Of a stretch of 64,000 bases of DNA, positions 42,386-51,309 are shown piece by piece. Origin of the DNA: an uncultured Bacteroidota bacterium (GTDB lineage Bacteria > Bacteroidota > Bacteroidia > Flavobacteriales > Flavobacteriaceae); the NCBI GenBank assembly GCA_902546725.1, contig CACCLB010000001.1, positions 62,001-126,000 of the forward strand, in the 5' to 3' direction. Under the pieces are notes generated by a model, which did no database searches, was not told where the DNA came from, and saw nothing but the letters and a program-made list of their open reading frames with translations. Each line of letters begins with the position of its first letter. Position 1 is the first letter of the stretch. A program made the translations under genes and the position numbers.

Positions 42386-43393
42386 CTATTGAATGTTTTC
42401 AACAAAGGCTAAACAGCGTTTGACCTCTTGAACTGCATCTGAACCTTCAGGAATATCGTATTCGAGTTCAATAGTTACAGAAAAATCATAGTCATTTTCT
42501 TTGATCAGTTTAATGACTTCAGCTATGGGTGTATCACCTTCACCCCAGACTAAATTTCCTCCACCATTGCTTTTCTTTTGTCGATCCTTTAGGTGCATAC
42601 TCACGATTTTGTGATGTTTGCTTTTGATGATTTCAAGAGGGTTTTCGTTTTCAGCAGCAATGTAGTGTCCAAAGTCAAGATTCATGCGGTTTGCATCTGA
42701 CTGACTCATGGCGGTATCCCAAAGAGTAGGAGTTTGTTGTTCGTGACCGTGATAGCCAATCAGCATTCCTTCTTCTTCTGCTATTTTAGCTAGTCTGGCA
42801 GTGTGTTCGTCATCTTCAGGGTGTTCCAGTGTTATGTGGCTAGCGCCAAGTGCTTTTGCAGCACGCATACCGTATCTTATATCGTCATCACTATTGTTTT
42901 TTCTAAATACGCTAGGTTTAAAAGCATAGATTGAAATCCCAGCTTGGTCGTATAAACTTTTGAGTTCTTCAAACTTTTTGAAATCTACATCTTTGCGCCA
43001 GGCAGCAACTTCTGCATTATAAGTTTCTCTCATTGCAGCCACTTCAGCAGCTATGACTTTTTCATCTTCAGTAAGGGGTTCTTTTCGGTATTGTTTGATA
43101 AGAACAGCCATTTTAGAAGGATCATTGATTGGACTTTCAGGTGCACCAGCAAATGGCTCAGCGTGATTTCCCATCAGCTCAACTTGTTTAATTCCAGTTT
43201 GCTTGATGTATTCCAATATTGCCAATGGACTTTGATCTTCCATGGTTCGAAATGAATAGGTCTGTACACCTATAGATAGCTCGTTTTTTTTCTTTGTTTC
43301 AGATTGGCAAGAAATGGTAGTTTGTGATATTATAGCAAAGGCTACAATTAGTTGAAGTAATACTCTCATAAGTTTTGATTTTGTTTTGACCAA
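42386..43393 (-). CDS. Sugar phosphate isomerase/epimerase-like lipoprotein (paralogue of 7163)
   Basis: 335 aa; start may be ATG nine residues in ('MRVLLQLIVAFAI'). SPII signal with 'QTTISC' near residue 29. The barrel repeats the motifs of the 7163-8209 protein: 'GVQTYSFRTMEDQS', 'QVELMGNHAEPF', 'IGYHGHEQQTP', 'NLDFGHYIAAEN', 'SMHLKDRQKK', including the charged insert. The paralogue has a Tat leader instead of a lipobox, so the two are exported by different routes. Stand-alone gene just outside the tRNA-Leu island. Substrate unknown. Confidence 0.85.
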   Translation of the reverse strand: MVKTKSKLMRVLLQLIVAFAIISQTTISCQSETKKKNELSIGVQTYSFRTMEDQSPLAILEYIKQTGIKQVELMGNHAEPFAGAPESPINDPSKMAVLIKQYRKEPLTEDEKVIAAEVAAMRETYNAEVAAWRKDVDFKKFEELKSLYDQAGISIYAFKPSVFRKNNSDDDIRYGMRAAKALGASHITLEHPEDDEHTARLAKIAEEEGMLIGYHGHEQQTPTLWDTAMSQSDANRMNLDFGHYIAAENENPLEIIKSKHHKIVSMHLKDRQKKSNGGGNLVWGEGDTPIAEVIKLIKENDYDFSVTIELEYDIPEGSDAVQEVKRCLAFVENIQ

Positions 43394-43472
43394 ATTTAAT
43401 GAAAATGGTTTAAGTCTATTTTATGAGACTAGACATTTCATTTTGAAAAATTGATTTAACTAGCAAGCTAAC

Positions 43473-43496
43473 AAAAATCCCCTCTAATTAAAGGGG
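43473..43496 (-). terminator. Hairpin terminator after the NTF2-like lipoprotein gene
   Basis: On the minus strand CCCCT-TTAATTAG-AGGGG is followed by ATTTTTG, about 50 nt past the stop of the gene at 43549. A short stem with a T-rich tail; weak but plausible. Confidence 0.45.
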
Positions 43497-43548
43497 TGTA
43501 AAAATTTGAAACGTCGGTTAATTCTATTTATTGAACCAAAACTATTTA

Positions 43549-44076
43549 TTAGTTTTCTTCAACCGTTTGAGCTTGATATAGTGCAATCTCTTTGAAGAGT
43601 TCGGTGGGGTCCAAATAGCATTTTGTACTTACAATTTTATCTCCTTCCCATTGCCACCAGCAGTGGAACGTGTTTTTTTGAACTTCACCAGTGATTTTTG
43701 ATGTTCCAGACCAGTCTAACCAATGATTGGTATAAACCTCACCATTGTTGTAGTACATGGTTGTTATCATGGGATTTACGTGTTTTAAATTATCATATAA
43801 AACGGAATGAAAATTATATCCATCAATGATTTCGTCAGTAGTGTATTCTATATTTTTAAAATAATGTTTACCGTCGGGTGTAAAGTATTCTCTTGCGATT
43901 TCAAAATTTCCATCTTGATAACCTTGGGCTAATTTTCTGACGGCTTCTGATTTTTCATCACTTTGATTTATGGTTCCACTAAAAGGAGCTGAGTTGATAG
44001 CGTTTACTTCGCCGTTTTGACATCCTATTATAAGGGTACTTAATACTAAAAGGGTAACTAGTTTTTTCGTTTGAAT
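43549..44076 (-). CDS. NTF2/SnoaL-like lipoprotein lacking a canonical start codon
   Basis: The ORF track shows only the last 73 aa (from 43770). The same frame is open upstream for 102 more codons and encodes a complete SPII signal ('TKKLVTLLVLSTLIIGC') and a helix-rich start of an NTF2-like fold ('EAVRKLAQGYQDGNFEIARE', 'YFTPDGKHYF'). No ATG, GTG or TTG precedes the signal; the best candidate is ATT at 44076-44074, with an in-frame TAA four codons further up. So the gene uses a rare ATT start or its start codon is mutated. 'HWLDWSGTSKITG' and 'WWQWEGDKI' complete the NTF2 sheet. Function unknown. Confidence 0.65.
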   Translation of the reverse strand: MQTKKLVTLLVLSTLIIGCQNGEVNAINSAPFSGTINQSDEKSEAVRKLAQGYQDGNFEIAREYFTPDGKHYFKNIEYTTDEIIDGYNFHSVLYDNLKHVNPMITTMYYNNGEVYTNHWLDWSGTSKITGEVQKNTFHCWWQWEGDKIVSTKCYLDPTELFKEIALYQAQTVEEN

Positions 44077-44283
44077 TGATTTTGGTTATTTTCAAAAATG
44101 ATAAGAATTTCTAATCACTTAAACGTTACATCCTTAAAATTCAATTGTTTACTTATCTTAGAGTTGTGTTATAAACAATAGAAAAGTTTGTGTATTAGAG
44201 AAGGGTATTTAGGCTAAAGATCGTTATTAACTCAGCCTTATAAGGTTGAGTTTTGTACATTTGATTTCTTTATCAACTTAATT

Positions 44284-44580
44284 TTGAAAAAACTCTTTTA
44301 TTATTTAGGATTTTCTTACCTCAAGCCAAAAGTTTACCGACCGCTTAGAATTATTTTAATCTCGTATTATACCATTTTGGTTGGTGGTCTTTTTTATGAT
44401 TTGTCAATTGAACGCGTTGGATATTATTCGACTAAATCAGATTACATCCAAATATTATTGGCGGATTCTGCCTATTATTATATGTATATAATGCCCTTAG
44501 TCTTAATTTTTATTGTTTCTTATTTATGGGATTTTTTTCTGTCAATGGAGAAAAAAAATTCTTCTAAAAATAAGTCTTAA
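44284..44580 (+). CDS. Small membrane protein of unknown function
   Basis: 98 aa from a TTG start. Two transmembrane helices (about residues 23-41 and 66-88) with a short loop between and a basic tail ('KKNSSKNKS'). The N-terminus 'MKKLFYYLGFSYLKPKVYRP' is basic and inside. No known family was recognised. Its 3' end overlaps the HAD gene on the other strand by 17 nt. Confidence 0.55.
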   Translation: MKKLFYYLGFSYLKPKVYRPLRIILISYYTILVGGLFYDLSIERVGYYSTKSDYIQILLADSAYYYMYIMPLVLIFIVSYLWDFFLSMEKKNSSKNKS

Positions 44581-45220
44581 TCTTTGAGTAATGGATTTCT
44601 TTGAATGAAGTGATGGTTAGGTCTGCCTTACTGTAATCTTGGTTTTTTGAGTGTGGACTGTCAAAGCCTACGCAAAAAAGCCCTGCTGCTTTTGCAGCAA
44701 GTATCCCATTTGTCGAATCTTCAATCACAAAGCAATTTTCTTTTAAATAACCTGTGGCAGCAGCAGCTTTGATAAAAATTTCAGGATGTGGTTTAGATGC
44801 TTTAAGGTCAGCACCACTAAATTTCGTTTTAAAATACTTGTCTAAATCAAAGCGTTTAAAAATCCGATTGATGTTTTGCATGGATGCTGAAGAGCCTAAT
44901 ATTAGTGTTAGTCCAGCTTTATAGTAATCTTCAATAAGGTCTAAAACACCAGAGATTAATTCAAAATCTTGAGCCTCTTCAAATAAAATATCAAAATGTT
45001 GACGCTTACTATTTATTAGAACATCAGCTTTAAGCTTAAGGCTGAATTCATGGCATAAGCGCTGACATATTGCTAATGTTGCTTGCCCAGTAAAGGATTC
45101 GTATAATTTATCAGAAACATTTAAATCAAAATCTAAAAACATTCTTTGATACGCTTTGTGATGAAGTGGTTCACTATCTACAATGACCCCATCCATATCA
45201 AAAATTACAGCCTTAAGCAT
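44564..45220 (-). CDS. HAD-superfamily phosphatase/beta-phosphoglucomutase-like
   Basis: 218 aa. Motif I 'VIFDMDGVIVDSEP' (nucleophile Asp8 and Asp10), cap domain, motif II 'LILGSSAS' , motif III Lys in 'DLKASKPHPEIFIKAA' and motif IV 'CFVIEDSTNGILAAKAAG'. The cap and the 'DSEPLHHKAYQRMF' entry are those of subfamily IA phosphatases/phosphoglucomutases. It acts on a small phosphorylated sugar in the cytoplasm; the substrate cannot be read. Confidence 0.88.
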   Translation of the reverse strand: MLKAVIFDMDGVIVDSEPLHHKAYQRMFLDFDLNVSDKLYESFTGQATLAICQRLCHEFSLKLKADVLINSKRQHFDILFEEAQDFELISGVLDLIEDYYKAGLTLILGSSASMQNINRIFKRFDLDKYFKTKFSGADLKASKPHPEIFIKAAAATGYLKENCFVIEDSTNGILAAKAAGLFCVGFDSPHSKNQDYSKADLTITSFKEIHYSKIKTYF

Positions 45221-45386
45221 CTTTTTTTAGCAAATTTAAATTAACTTCTCAATCCTGTCATGATAAATTTAGGACATAATAAACCAAGCCATTTTTATTG
45301 ATTTTTCCATTAACGAGCTGTACTTTATTCAAAAAAAGACCTTTGGCTCTATCTTACTCGATAGGCTTCTATTGAATAAAAACTTA

Positions 45387-46253
45387 CTATTTCTGATGGA
45401 AGTGATCGGAAATAAATTCAAGTACCTTGGGAAGTGAAGCCCTCCAATAGCTCCAACTATGACCACCGTCTCGAATTCTGAATTCGTGTTTGACATTTTT
45501 TTCTCTCATTTTAATGTGCATCAAACTGTTGGATTTATATAAAAAGTCGTCGTCACCGCAATCGATATACCAACGCACTGAATTTAGATCTTTAGCTTTC
45601 ATATTCTCAACCAGTTGCAAAGGGTTATTTCTGTTGGAATAGCGTTCAAAATCTTTCTGGTTATGGTTTGAACTCGTATAGCCTAAATAGGTGAAATCTT
45701 TCATTTCTTCTAAACTTTGTGGTCCGAGCGAAGCGCTTAGTGGAGCTGCGTAAGAAAATAAATCAGGCCTTCTTAAAGCATAAATAAAGGAGCCACCACC
45801 TCCCATTGAAAGTCCAGCGATAGCCCTGAAACGTTTGTCTTTTTTTATTCTAAAACGCTCTTCAATATGGGGCATAAATTCTTCAAAGAAAAAGTCTTCA
45901 TAATTCCATTTACCTGAAAGAGCATTTGTATAGCCTGCTCCACCTGTGTCAGCGTCAGGCATTACAATTATCATAGCTGTTGATTCGCCGTTCAATATGG
46001 CCCTGTCTGCAATGTGGAGTACTTCTCCAAACTGAATCCAACCAGTGTGGTCGTCAGTATATCCGTGAAGTAGATACAAAACAGGATAGCTTCTGCTGGA
46101 TGAGTCGTAATCTGGGGGAAGATATACAGCAAATTTGCGTTCTCCTTTTAAAATTTTGCTCGGCAAACTCAGGTCATCCATTACTTTTCCATATTGTGCA
46201 TTAGAAACAAAATAGAGAAAAAAAAGTAGGACGGGTACAAATCTTAGTTTCAT
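45387..46253 (-). CDS. Secreted alpha/beta-hydrolase esterase (esterase D/CE1-like)
   Basis: ATG 46253 starts a signal peptide (MKLRFVPVLLFFLYFVSNAQ), so I use it rather than 46331 (288 aa). 'YPVLYLLHGYTDDHTGWIQ' is the oxyanion region, 'AIAGLSMGGGGSFIYALRRP' has the nucleophile Ser in G-x-S-x-G, and 'DCGDDDFLY' and 'IRDGGHSWSYW' give the Asp and His. Close in plan to CE1 feruloyl/acetyl-xylan esterases and to esterase D. It would de-esterify carbohydrates in the periplasm. Divergent from the M20 amidohydrolase gene. Confidence 0.88.
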   Translation of the reverse strand: MKLRFVPVLLFFLYFVSNAQYGKVMDDLSLPSKILKGERKFAVYLPPDYDSSSRSYPVLYLLHGYTDDHTGWIQFGEVLHIADRAILNGESTAMIIVMPDADTGGAGYTNALSGKWNYEDFFFEEFMPHIEERFRIKKDKRFRAIAGLSMGGGGSFIYALRRPDLFSYAAPLSASLGPQSLEEMKDFTYLGYTSSNHNQKDFERYSNRNNPLQLVENMKAKDLNSVRWYIDCGDDDFLYKSNSLMHIKMREKNVKHEFRIRDGGHSWSYWRASLPKVLEFISDHFHQK

Positions 46254-46374
46254 GTTATTGCTTTTCAGAAAATTACAAAAAAGAATAGATTTTAAGTGCT
46301 CAATTAAAAATTTAGGCGGAAAGTTAGACAAGGCTTTTAAATAAGTTTTATTTTAGGTCAATCAAATACAATTT

Positions 46375-47685
46375 ATGCGTTTTTTCTTCCCCCTCAGCTT
46401 GATTTATTTTGGAATTGTTTTGAATCTTTCATTGGTTCAGGCGCAAACAAATTCTTTAAATGTTAATGCTGATCGTTTAACAACTCAATTAAAAAAACTA
46501 TCCACTTTTGGAATGAATAAAAAGGGAGGTAACGATCGAGTAGCTTTTAGTGATTACGATATTCAAGCCAGAAGCTATTTAAGCAATTATCTCAAAGATT
46601 TGGGTCTTAAAGTTTACACAGATGCAGCTGGAAATTTAATAGCAAAAAGAGAAGGAAAAAAGAATTCGCTAAGTCCAATTGTATTTGGTTCTCATATTGA
46701 CGCAGTACCAAATGGAGGTCACTACGATGGTGATGTTGGAGTAATGGGAGGGATAGAGGTTTTGGAAACCTTAATCGAAAACAATATTCAAACCAATCAC
46801 CCCTTAGAGCTCATTATCTTTTCCAATGAGGAAGGTGCCATATTCGGCTCTCGTGCTTTGGCAGGTAAAATTGATCAGGCTACTCTAGAGGTTCAGACCG
46901 CTTCTGGATATACGAATGGCGAAGGAATTACTCGAATTGGTGGAGATCCTGAAAAAGTAATGCAATTAAAACGGAGACCAGAGGATGTCCATGCTTTTTT
47001 GGAATTACACATAGAACAAGGGAACGTGCTACATAAAAACAATCTTGATATTGGAGTAGTAGAAGGTATTGTCGGTTTAAAATGGTGGGATGTGGAAATT
47101 ACAGGCTTGACAAACCACGCTGGAACTACACCGATGAATGATCGCAAAGATGCCATGATAGCTGCAGCACAATTTGTTTTAGCAGTAAATGAAATAATTA
47201 CTGGAATTGAGGGCGCACAAGTTGGAACAGTCGGAAGGATAGCTGCTTTTCCCGGAGCACCCAATGTGATTCCAGGGAAAGTCATTACCAGTTTGGAAAT
47301 TCGAGACTTAGACGCGGCTAAAATTAAAATGCTTTTCGAAAAGGTTGAAGCACGTGCTCATGAACTTGGTGAAGCAACACGAACGACTTTTGAATTCAAA
47401 CCTATCGACGCTACTGCCGAGCCCGCACTGACAGATGTAAGAATTCAAGATATCATTCGTCAGAATGCAATTGACCTCAATTACAGTCATAAAACTATGC
47501 CAAGCGGTGCAGGTCATGATGCCCAAGATATGGCAGTGATTACACCTACAGGAATGATTTTTGTTCCCAGTGTTAACGGAATTAGTCATGCGCCAGAAGA
47601 ATTTTCAACACCTGAAGCCATTGCCAAAGGAGCTAACGTTTTACTTCAGAGCGTACTAGACATTGACAAAATAAATTTAAACTAG
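46375..47685 (+). CDS. Secreted M20 amidohydrolase (N-carbamoyl-amino-acid/allantoate type)
   Basis: 436 aa. Signal peptide 'MRFFFPLSLIYFGIVLNLSLVQAQ' predicts export, unusual for this mostly cytoplasmic family. Metal ligands: His107 in 'FGSHIDAVPNGGHYDGDVGV', Asp118, Glu152/Glu153 in 'IIFSNEEGAIFGSRALAG', His212 in 'ELHIEQG' and a late His ('SGAGHDAQDMAV'). 'HAGTTPMNDRKDAM' is the substrate motif of N-carbamoyl-L-amino acid hydrolases, allantoate amidohydrolases and ureidopropionases. Followed 57 nt later by malonyl-CoA synthetase and malonate transporter genes. A substrate that yields malonate (for example a ureido- or amide-linked one) is a hypothesis only. Confidence 0.88.
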   Translation: MRFFFPLSLIYFGIVLNLSLVQAQTNSLNVNADRLTTQLKKLSTFGMNKKGGNDRVAFSDYDIQARSYLSNYLKDLGLKVYTDAAGNLIAKREGKKNSLSPIVFGSHIDAVPNGGHYDGDVGVMGGIEVLETLIENNIQTNHPLELIIFSNEEGAIFGSRALAGKIDQATLEVQTASGYTNGEGITRIGGDPEKVMQLKRRPEDVHAFLELHIEQGNVLHKNNLDIGVVEGIVGLKWWDVEITGLTNHAGTTPMNDRKDAMIAAAQFVLAVNEIITGIEGAQVGTVGRIAAFPGAPNVIPGKVITSLEIRDLDAAKIKMLFEKVEARAHELGEATRTTFEFKPIDATAEPALTDVRIQDIIRQNAIDLNYSHKTMPSGAGHDAQDMAVITPTGMIFVPSVNGISHAPEEFSTPEAIAKGANVLLQSVLDIDKINLN

Positions 47686-47742
47686 GATTAAGGAGTTGTG
47701 TTTTTATCCATTACTTTCTAGACAATATACTTTACTATTTAA

Positions 47743-49221
47743 ATGATCGAATTAATTCAAAGAGCAAGTAAACATGCCGATAGGCAGGCTATTTTTTCAA
47801 ATGAAAACTCTTATCTGTACAAGGATTTACTCAAGCGTTCAAGTCAAATTGCCTCGAAACTATTGAATGGAAAGTTAGATTTAAATGGGGACCGAATTGC
47901 CTTTATTATTGACCCAAGTTTTGAATATGTAGCCGTACAATGGGCAATTTGGAGAGCTGGAGGAGTAGCTGTTCCTCTGTGTACTAAACATCCCCTACCT
48001 TCCTTGGAATATGTAATTGATGATACGCAAGCAAAGGCACTGATTTACGTTGACAACTACAGTTCACTTATTGCCCCTTTACTCAATAAAACTACAGGCA
48101 TCAAAGAGGAGAGCATTCGCGATGTACAGTCTGATTTACCAGATGTTGATCCGCTTAGAAATGCCATGATTTTATACACCAGTGGAACTACAGGTAAGCC
48201 CAAAGGAGTGGTCAGTACGCATCAAAATATTGAAGCACAAATCAAAATGTTGGTAACGGCATGGGAGTGGAGTCCTGAAGATCGCATTTTAAATGTCCTT
48301 CCACTGCATCATGTCCACGGGATTATCAATGTGGTAAGTTGTGCAATGTGGAGTGGTGCAAGCTGTCGGTTTCAACCAAAATTTGATGAAGCCTCCATCT
48401 TTGATGTTTTTAAAAGCGGGAAAATCAACTTATTTATGGCTGTACCAACCATTTATTACAAACTGATCAATTTTTGGAAAGCAGCCTCCCCAGAAGAACA
48501 AAAAATAATTACGAGAGCTTTAAATAAATTTCGTTTGATGGTTTCTGGTTCTGCTGCTCTACCGATTTCTACTCTGGAAGAATGGAAAAATATCAGCGGT
48601 CAAGTACTTTTGGAGCGATACGGAATGACCGAAATGGGAATGGCCATCAGTAACCCCTATGATGGGGAACGTGTTCCAGGAAGTATTGGTTTTGCACTAC
48701 AAGGCATGCAAGTACGCCTAGTCAATGAAGAGGGCAAAGTAATAAAAGACGGAAGTCCAGGAGAGATTCAAGTTCAAGGGCCAAATGTGTTTAAGGAATA
48801 TTGGGAAAAGCCAGAGGCAACAAAAGACTCTTTTGTTGAGGGTTGGTTTAAGACCGGCGATATGGCCGTTGAATTAAATGGCAGGTATCGTATTTTAGGA
48901 AGGAATTCAGTAGACATTATCAAATCAGGTGGACATAAAATTTCTGCCTTAGAAATTGAAGAAGTCATTCGTAAGAGTCCCGTTGTCAAGGATTGTGGAG
49001 TAGTTGGAATACCAGATGAAGAATGGGGGGAAATTGTCGTTGCTGGTTTAGTGTTAAATCAAGACTTTGAAGCTTTGCCTGAAACATTTGAGCCTTGGCT
49101 TAAAGAGCAACTACCAAATTTTCAATGGCCAAGGGAATACCTACTCCTAGACGACCTACCAAGAAATGTGATGGGGAAAGTCACCAAAAAAGAATTACAA
49201 AAACAATTTCAGAACCTATGA
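47743..49221 (+). CDS. matB: Malonyl-CoA synthetase-like acyl-CoA ligase
   Basis: 492 aa ANL-superfamily ligase. 'AMILYTSGTTGKPKGVVSTH' is the AMP/P-loop motif (about 144-163), 'LERYGMTEMGMAISNP' is the YGxTE motif, 'GWFKTGDMAV' and 'RNSVDIIKSGGHKISALEIE' form the hinge, with the late Lys in 'NVMGKVTKKELQ'. It makes acyl-CoA from a carboxylic acid, ATP and CoA. Substrate call to malonate rests on the directly following madL and madM (ATGA overlap). By itself the sequence fits other short acids such as methylmalonate too. Confidence 0.85.
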   Translation: MIELIQRASKHADRQAIFSNENSYLYKDLLKRSSQIASKLLNGKLDLNGDRIAFIIDPSFEYVAVQWAIWRAGGVAVPLCTKHPLPSLEYVIDDTQAKALIYVDNYSSLIAPLLNKTTGIKEESIRDVQSDLPDVDPLRNAMILYTSGTTGKPKGVVSTHQNIEAQIKMLVTAWEWSPEDRILNVLPLHHVHGIINVVSCAMWSGASCRFQPKFDEASIFDVFKSGKINLFMAVPTIYYKLINFWKAASPEEQKIITRALNKFRLMVSGSAALPISTLEEWKNISGQVLLERYGMTEMGMAISNPYDGERVPGSIGFALQGMQVRLVNEEGKVIKDGSPGEIQVQGPNVFKEYWEKPEATKDSFVEGWFKTGDMAVELNGRYRILGRNSVDIIKSGGHKISALEIEEVIRKSPVVKDCGVVGIPDEEWGEIVVAGLVLNQDFEALPETFEPWLKEQLPNFQWPREYLLLDDLPRNVMGKVTKKELQKQFQNL

Positions 49222-49586
49222 AAATTTATGGTGTTGCGCTACTGGCTTTTTGTTTTCTATTTGGAAAACTCCTTGGAAATTACCTCGGTGTACTTATCGG
49301 TCTTAAAAGTGATGTAGGTGGAGTAGGTTTTGCTATGCTTTTGTTAATGATATCCTATACCTATTTTAAGAAAAAGGGTGTTGTAAAAGAATTGACCACT
49401 CAGGGAATATTATTTTGGAGCTCAATGTACTTACCAATTATAGTTGCCATGGCTGCAACTCAAAATGTGAATGCAGCAGTATCTCAAGGACCCATCGCTG
49501 TTGTCATTGGTATAATTGTTACCCTGTGTGGGTTTTTCCTAGTTCCTCTGATTTCAAAAATCGGACAATCCAAAAATCAGAAGTAG
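49218..49586 (+). CDS. madL: Malonate transporter subunit MadL
   Basis: The ORF track starts at 49125 inside matB; ATG 49218 overlaps the matB stop (ATGA) and begins the MadL N-terminus 'MKIYGVALLAFCFLFGKLLG' (122 aa). Four transmembrane helices. Family motifs: 'LGVLIGLKSDVGGVGFAMLL' and 'FWSSMYLPIIVAMAATQNV', ending in 'ISKIG'. MadL and MadM together form the Na+-coupled malonate importer. madM follows without a gap. Confidence 0.9.
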   Translation: MKIYGVALLAFCFLFGKLLGNYLGVLIGLKSDVGGVGFAMLLLMISYTYFKKKGVVKELTTQGILFWSSMYLPIIVAMAATQNVNAAVSQGPIAVVIGIIVTLCGFFLVPLISKIGQSKNQK

Positions 49587-50339
49587 ATGGAGCTAGTGTA
49601 TAAATTAATAGATAAAAATGGATTAGTCTTTGCCTTTTTGGTGGTGGGGATTATCATGTATTTATCATTTTTAATATCTGAAAAGTTATTTAGGAAAAAA
49701 ATACCAGGTGTTGCCTTAGCAGTTTTTGTGGGTTTACTTCTGGCATTGTTAGGATCCAAAAAAGGGATAGCTGATATTCCTCTTTTCTCAGGAATGGCTC
49801 TTTTAGGGGGCTCTATGTTAAGAGATTTTTCAGTGGTAGCTACAGCTATGGGAGCTGATCTTTCTAAGATCAAACAGGCAGGCTGGGCAGGTATCGTGGG
49901 TTTGTTTTCAGGGGTTTTCTTCTCCTTTTTTGTAGGAGTACTTCTCGCCTTTCTGTTGGGATATCGCGACATAGAGAGTTTGACTACCATAGGTGCTGGG
50001 GCCTGTACTTATATCGTCGGTCCAATTACTGGAGCTGCAGTAGGTGCGGGTTCAGATGTTATTGCAATCAGTATTGCTATAGGAGTGGTTAAAACCATCG
50101 TTGCCACCATTGGAACTCCACTCATTGCAAAAACTATTGGTTTAGATAATCCTCATTCTGCCCTTGTCTTCGGCGGATTGATAGGAACTACGAGTGGAGT
50201 AACCGCAGGTTTGGCAGCTACGGACCCTAAATTGGTTCCCTATGGTGCCTTTACCGCAACATTCTACACCGGCTTAGGCTGTTTACTTTGCCCCTCTGTA
50301 TTCTATTTTGCCTTGAAAGCTTTTTTGTTAAAGATTTAA
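49587..50339 (+). CDS. madM: Malonate transporter subunit MadM
   Basis: 250 aa with about eight helices. Typical MadM features: 'NGLVFAFLVVGIIMYLSFLI' at the N-terminus, 'IPLFSGMALLGGSMLRDFSV', 'GACTYIVGPITGAAVGAGSD' and 'HSALVFGGLIGTTSGVTAGL'. Membrane partner of MadL, starting at the base after its stop codon. The trio matB-madL-madM imports and activates malonate. A malonyl-CoA decarboxylase, needed to make acetyl-CoA, is not in the window. Confidence 0.93.
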   Translation: MELVYKLIDKNGLVFAFLVVGIIMYLSFLISEKLFRKKIPGVALAVFVGLLLALLGSKKGIADIPLFSGMALLGGSMLRDFSVVATAMGADLSKIKQAGWAGIVGLFSGVFFSFFVGVLLAFLLGYRDIESLTTIGAGACTYIVGPITGAAVGAGSDVIAISIAIGVVKTIVATIGTPLIAKTIGLDNPHSALVFGGLIGTTSGVTAGLAATDPKLVPYGAFTATFYTGLGCLLCPSVFYFALKAFLLKI

Positions 50340-50388
50340 GTAATTTTAATTGATAACTTTACCTTAGAACTCATTCAAACTTTACGAT

Positions 50389-51309
50389 ATGAAGTATGCT
50401 ATAGTGTTAGGTCTTTTTTCTTTGCTTGGACTTTTTTTCTTTGCTCCGAAAGAACTCGGTCAAAATAATCCCGACCACGAAGATTGGATTTCACTATTTA
50501 ATGGAAAGGATTTATCAGCATGGGATATTAAAATTGCAGATCGCCCTCTGAATGACAATTACCTCAATACTTTTCAAGTAGAAGACGGAATGCTTAGAAT
50601 CGTCTACGATCAATATGAGAATTTTGACGATAAGTATGGTCATATGTACTATAAGAAGCCTTTTTCATATTACAAATTGAGATTTGATTACCGATTTGTA
50701 GGTGATCAAACTCCAGGCGGAGAGGCTTGGAATGTTCGCAATAGTGGTATTATGGTGCATTCCCAATCAACAGCAAGCAATACATTCGAGCAACACTTTC
50801 CAGTTTCCATTGAAGTTCAATTACTGGGAGGGTTAAGTGATGACAAAGTCCGTACTACCGCCAACTTATGTTCACCAGGTACTGCGGTAGAACGTTTTGG
50901 AGCAATTGATTACAGTCATTGTATCAATTCCACTTCCAAAACCTATCACGGTGATCAGTGGGTACATGTTGAAGTCGTGGTTATGGGAGAAGAATACATT
51001 GCCCACCTTATTGACAACGATACCGTGTTGCGTTACGAACATCAACAAATTGGAGGGGCTTTTATCAGCAAAGCTCTAAAAGGTCAAGATTGGGAATCTA
51101 TGGGAGTAAGCAATAAAGAAAAATGGATCGCAATGGAAGGTGAAAGACTGAGCGAAGGTTATATAGCCGTTCAAGCCGAAAGTCACCCCATTGATTTTAA
51201 AAATATTGAGTTATTGGATTTATGCGGCTGCACAGACCCCAAGGCTTTAAACTATAAATCATATTTTATAAAATCAGATAACAAAGCATGTATTTACAAA
51301 TCAAATTGA
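50389..51309 (+). CDS. Secreted DUF1080 (3-keto-disaccharide hydrolase-like) protein
   Basis: 306 aa. Signal peptide (residues 1-24), then the DUF1080 jelly roll: 'WISLFNGKDLSAWDIKI', 'YYKLRFDYRFVGDQTPGG', 'SGIMVHSQ', 'PVSIEVQLLG', 'GYIAVQAESHPIDFKNIELL'. A short Cys-containing C-terminal tail ('LCGCTDPKALNYKSYF') is the kind found in Flavobacteriia as a small cell-surface repeat ('GCTDP.A.NY'). Overlaps the next gene by 22 nt. Role in sugar breakdown is by family. Confidence 0.85.
   Translation: MKYAIVLGLFSLLGLFFFAPKELGQNNPDHEDWISLFNGKDLSAWDIKIADRPLNDNYLNTFQVEDGMLRIVYDQYENFDDKYGHMYYKKPFSYYKLRFDYRFVGDQTPGGEAWNVRNSGIMVHSQSTASNTFEQHFPVSIEVQLLGGLSDDKVRTTANLCSPGTAVERFGAIDYSHCINSTSKTYHGDQWVHVEVVVMGEEYIAHLIDNDTVLRYEHQQIGGAFISKALKGQDWESMGVSNKEKWIAMEGERLSEGYIAVQAESHPIDFKNIELLDLCGCTDPKALNYKSYFIKSDNKACIYKSN

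Noticed and set aside
46893-47285. 130-aa minus-strand ORF
   Set aside because: Antisense to the M20 amidohydrolase core motifs; low-complexity translation without a start context.
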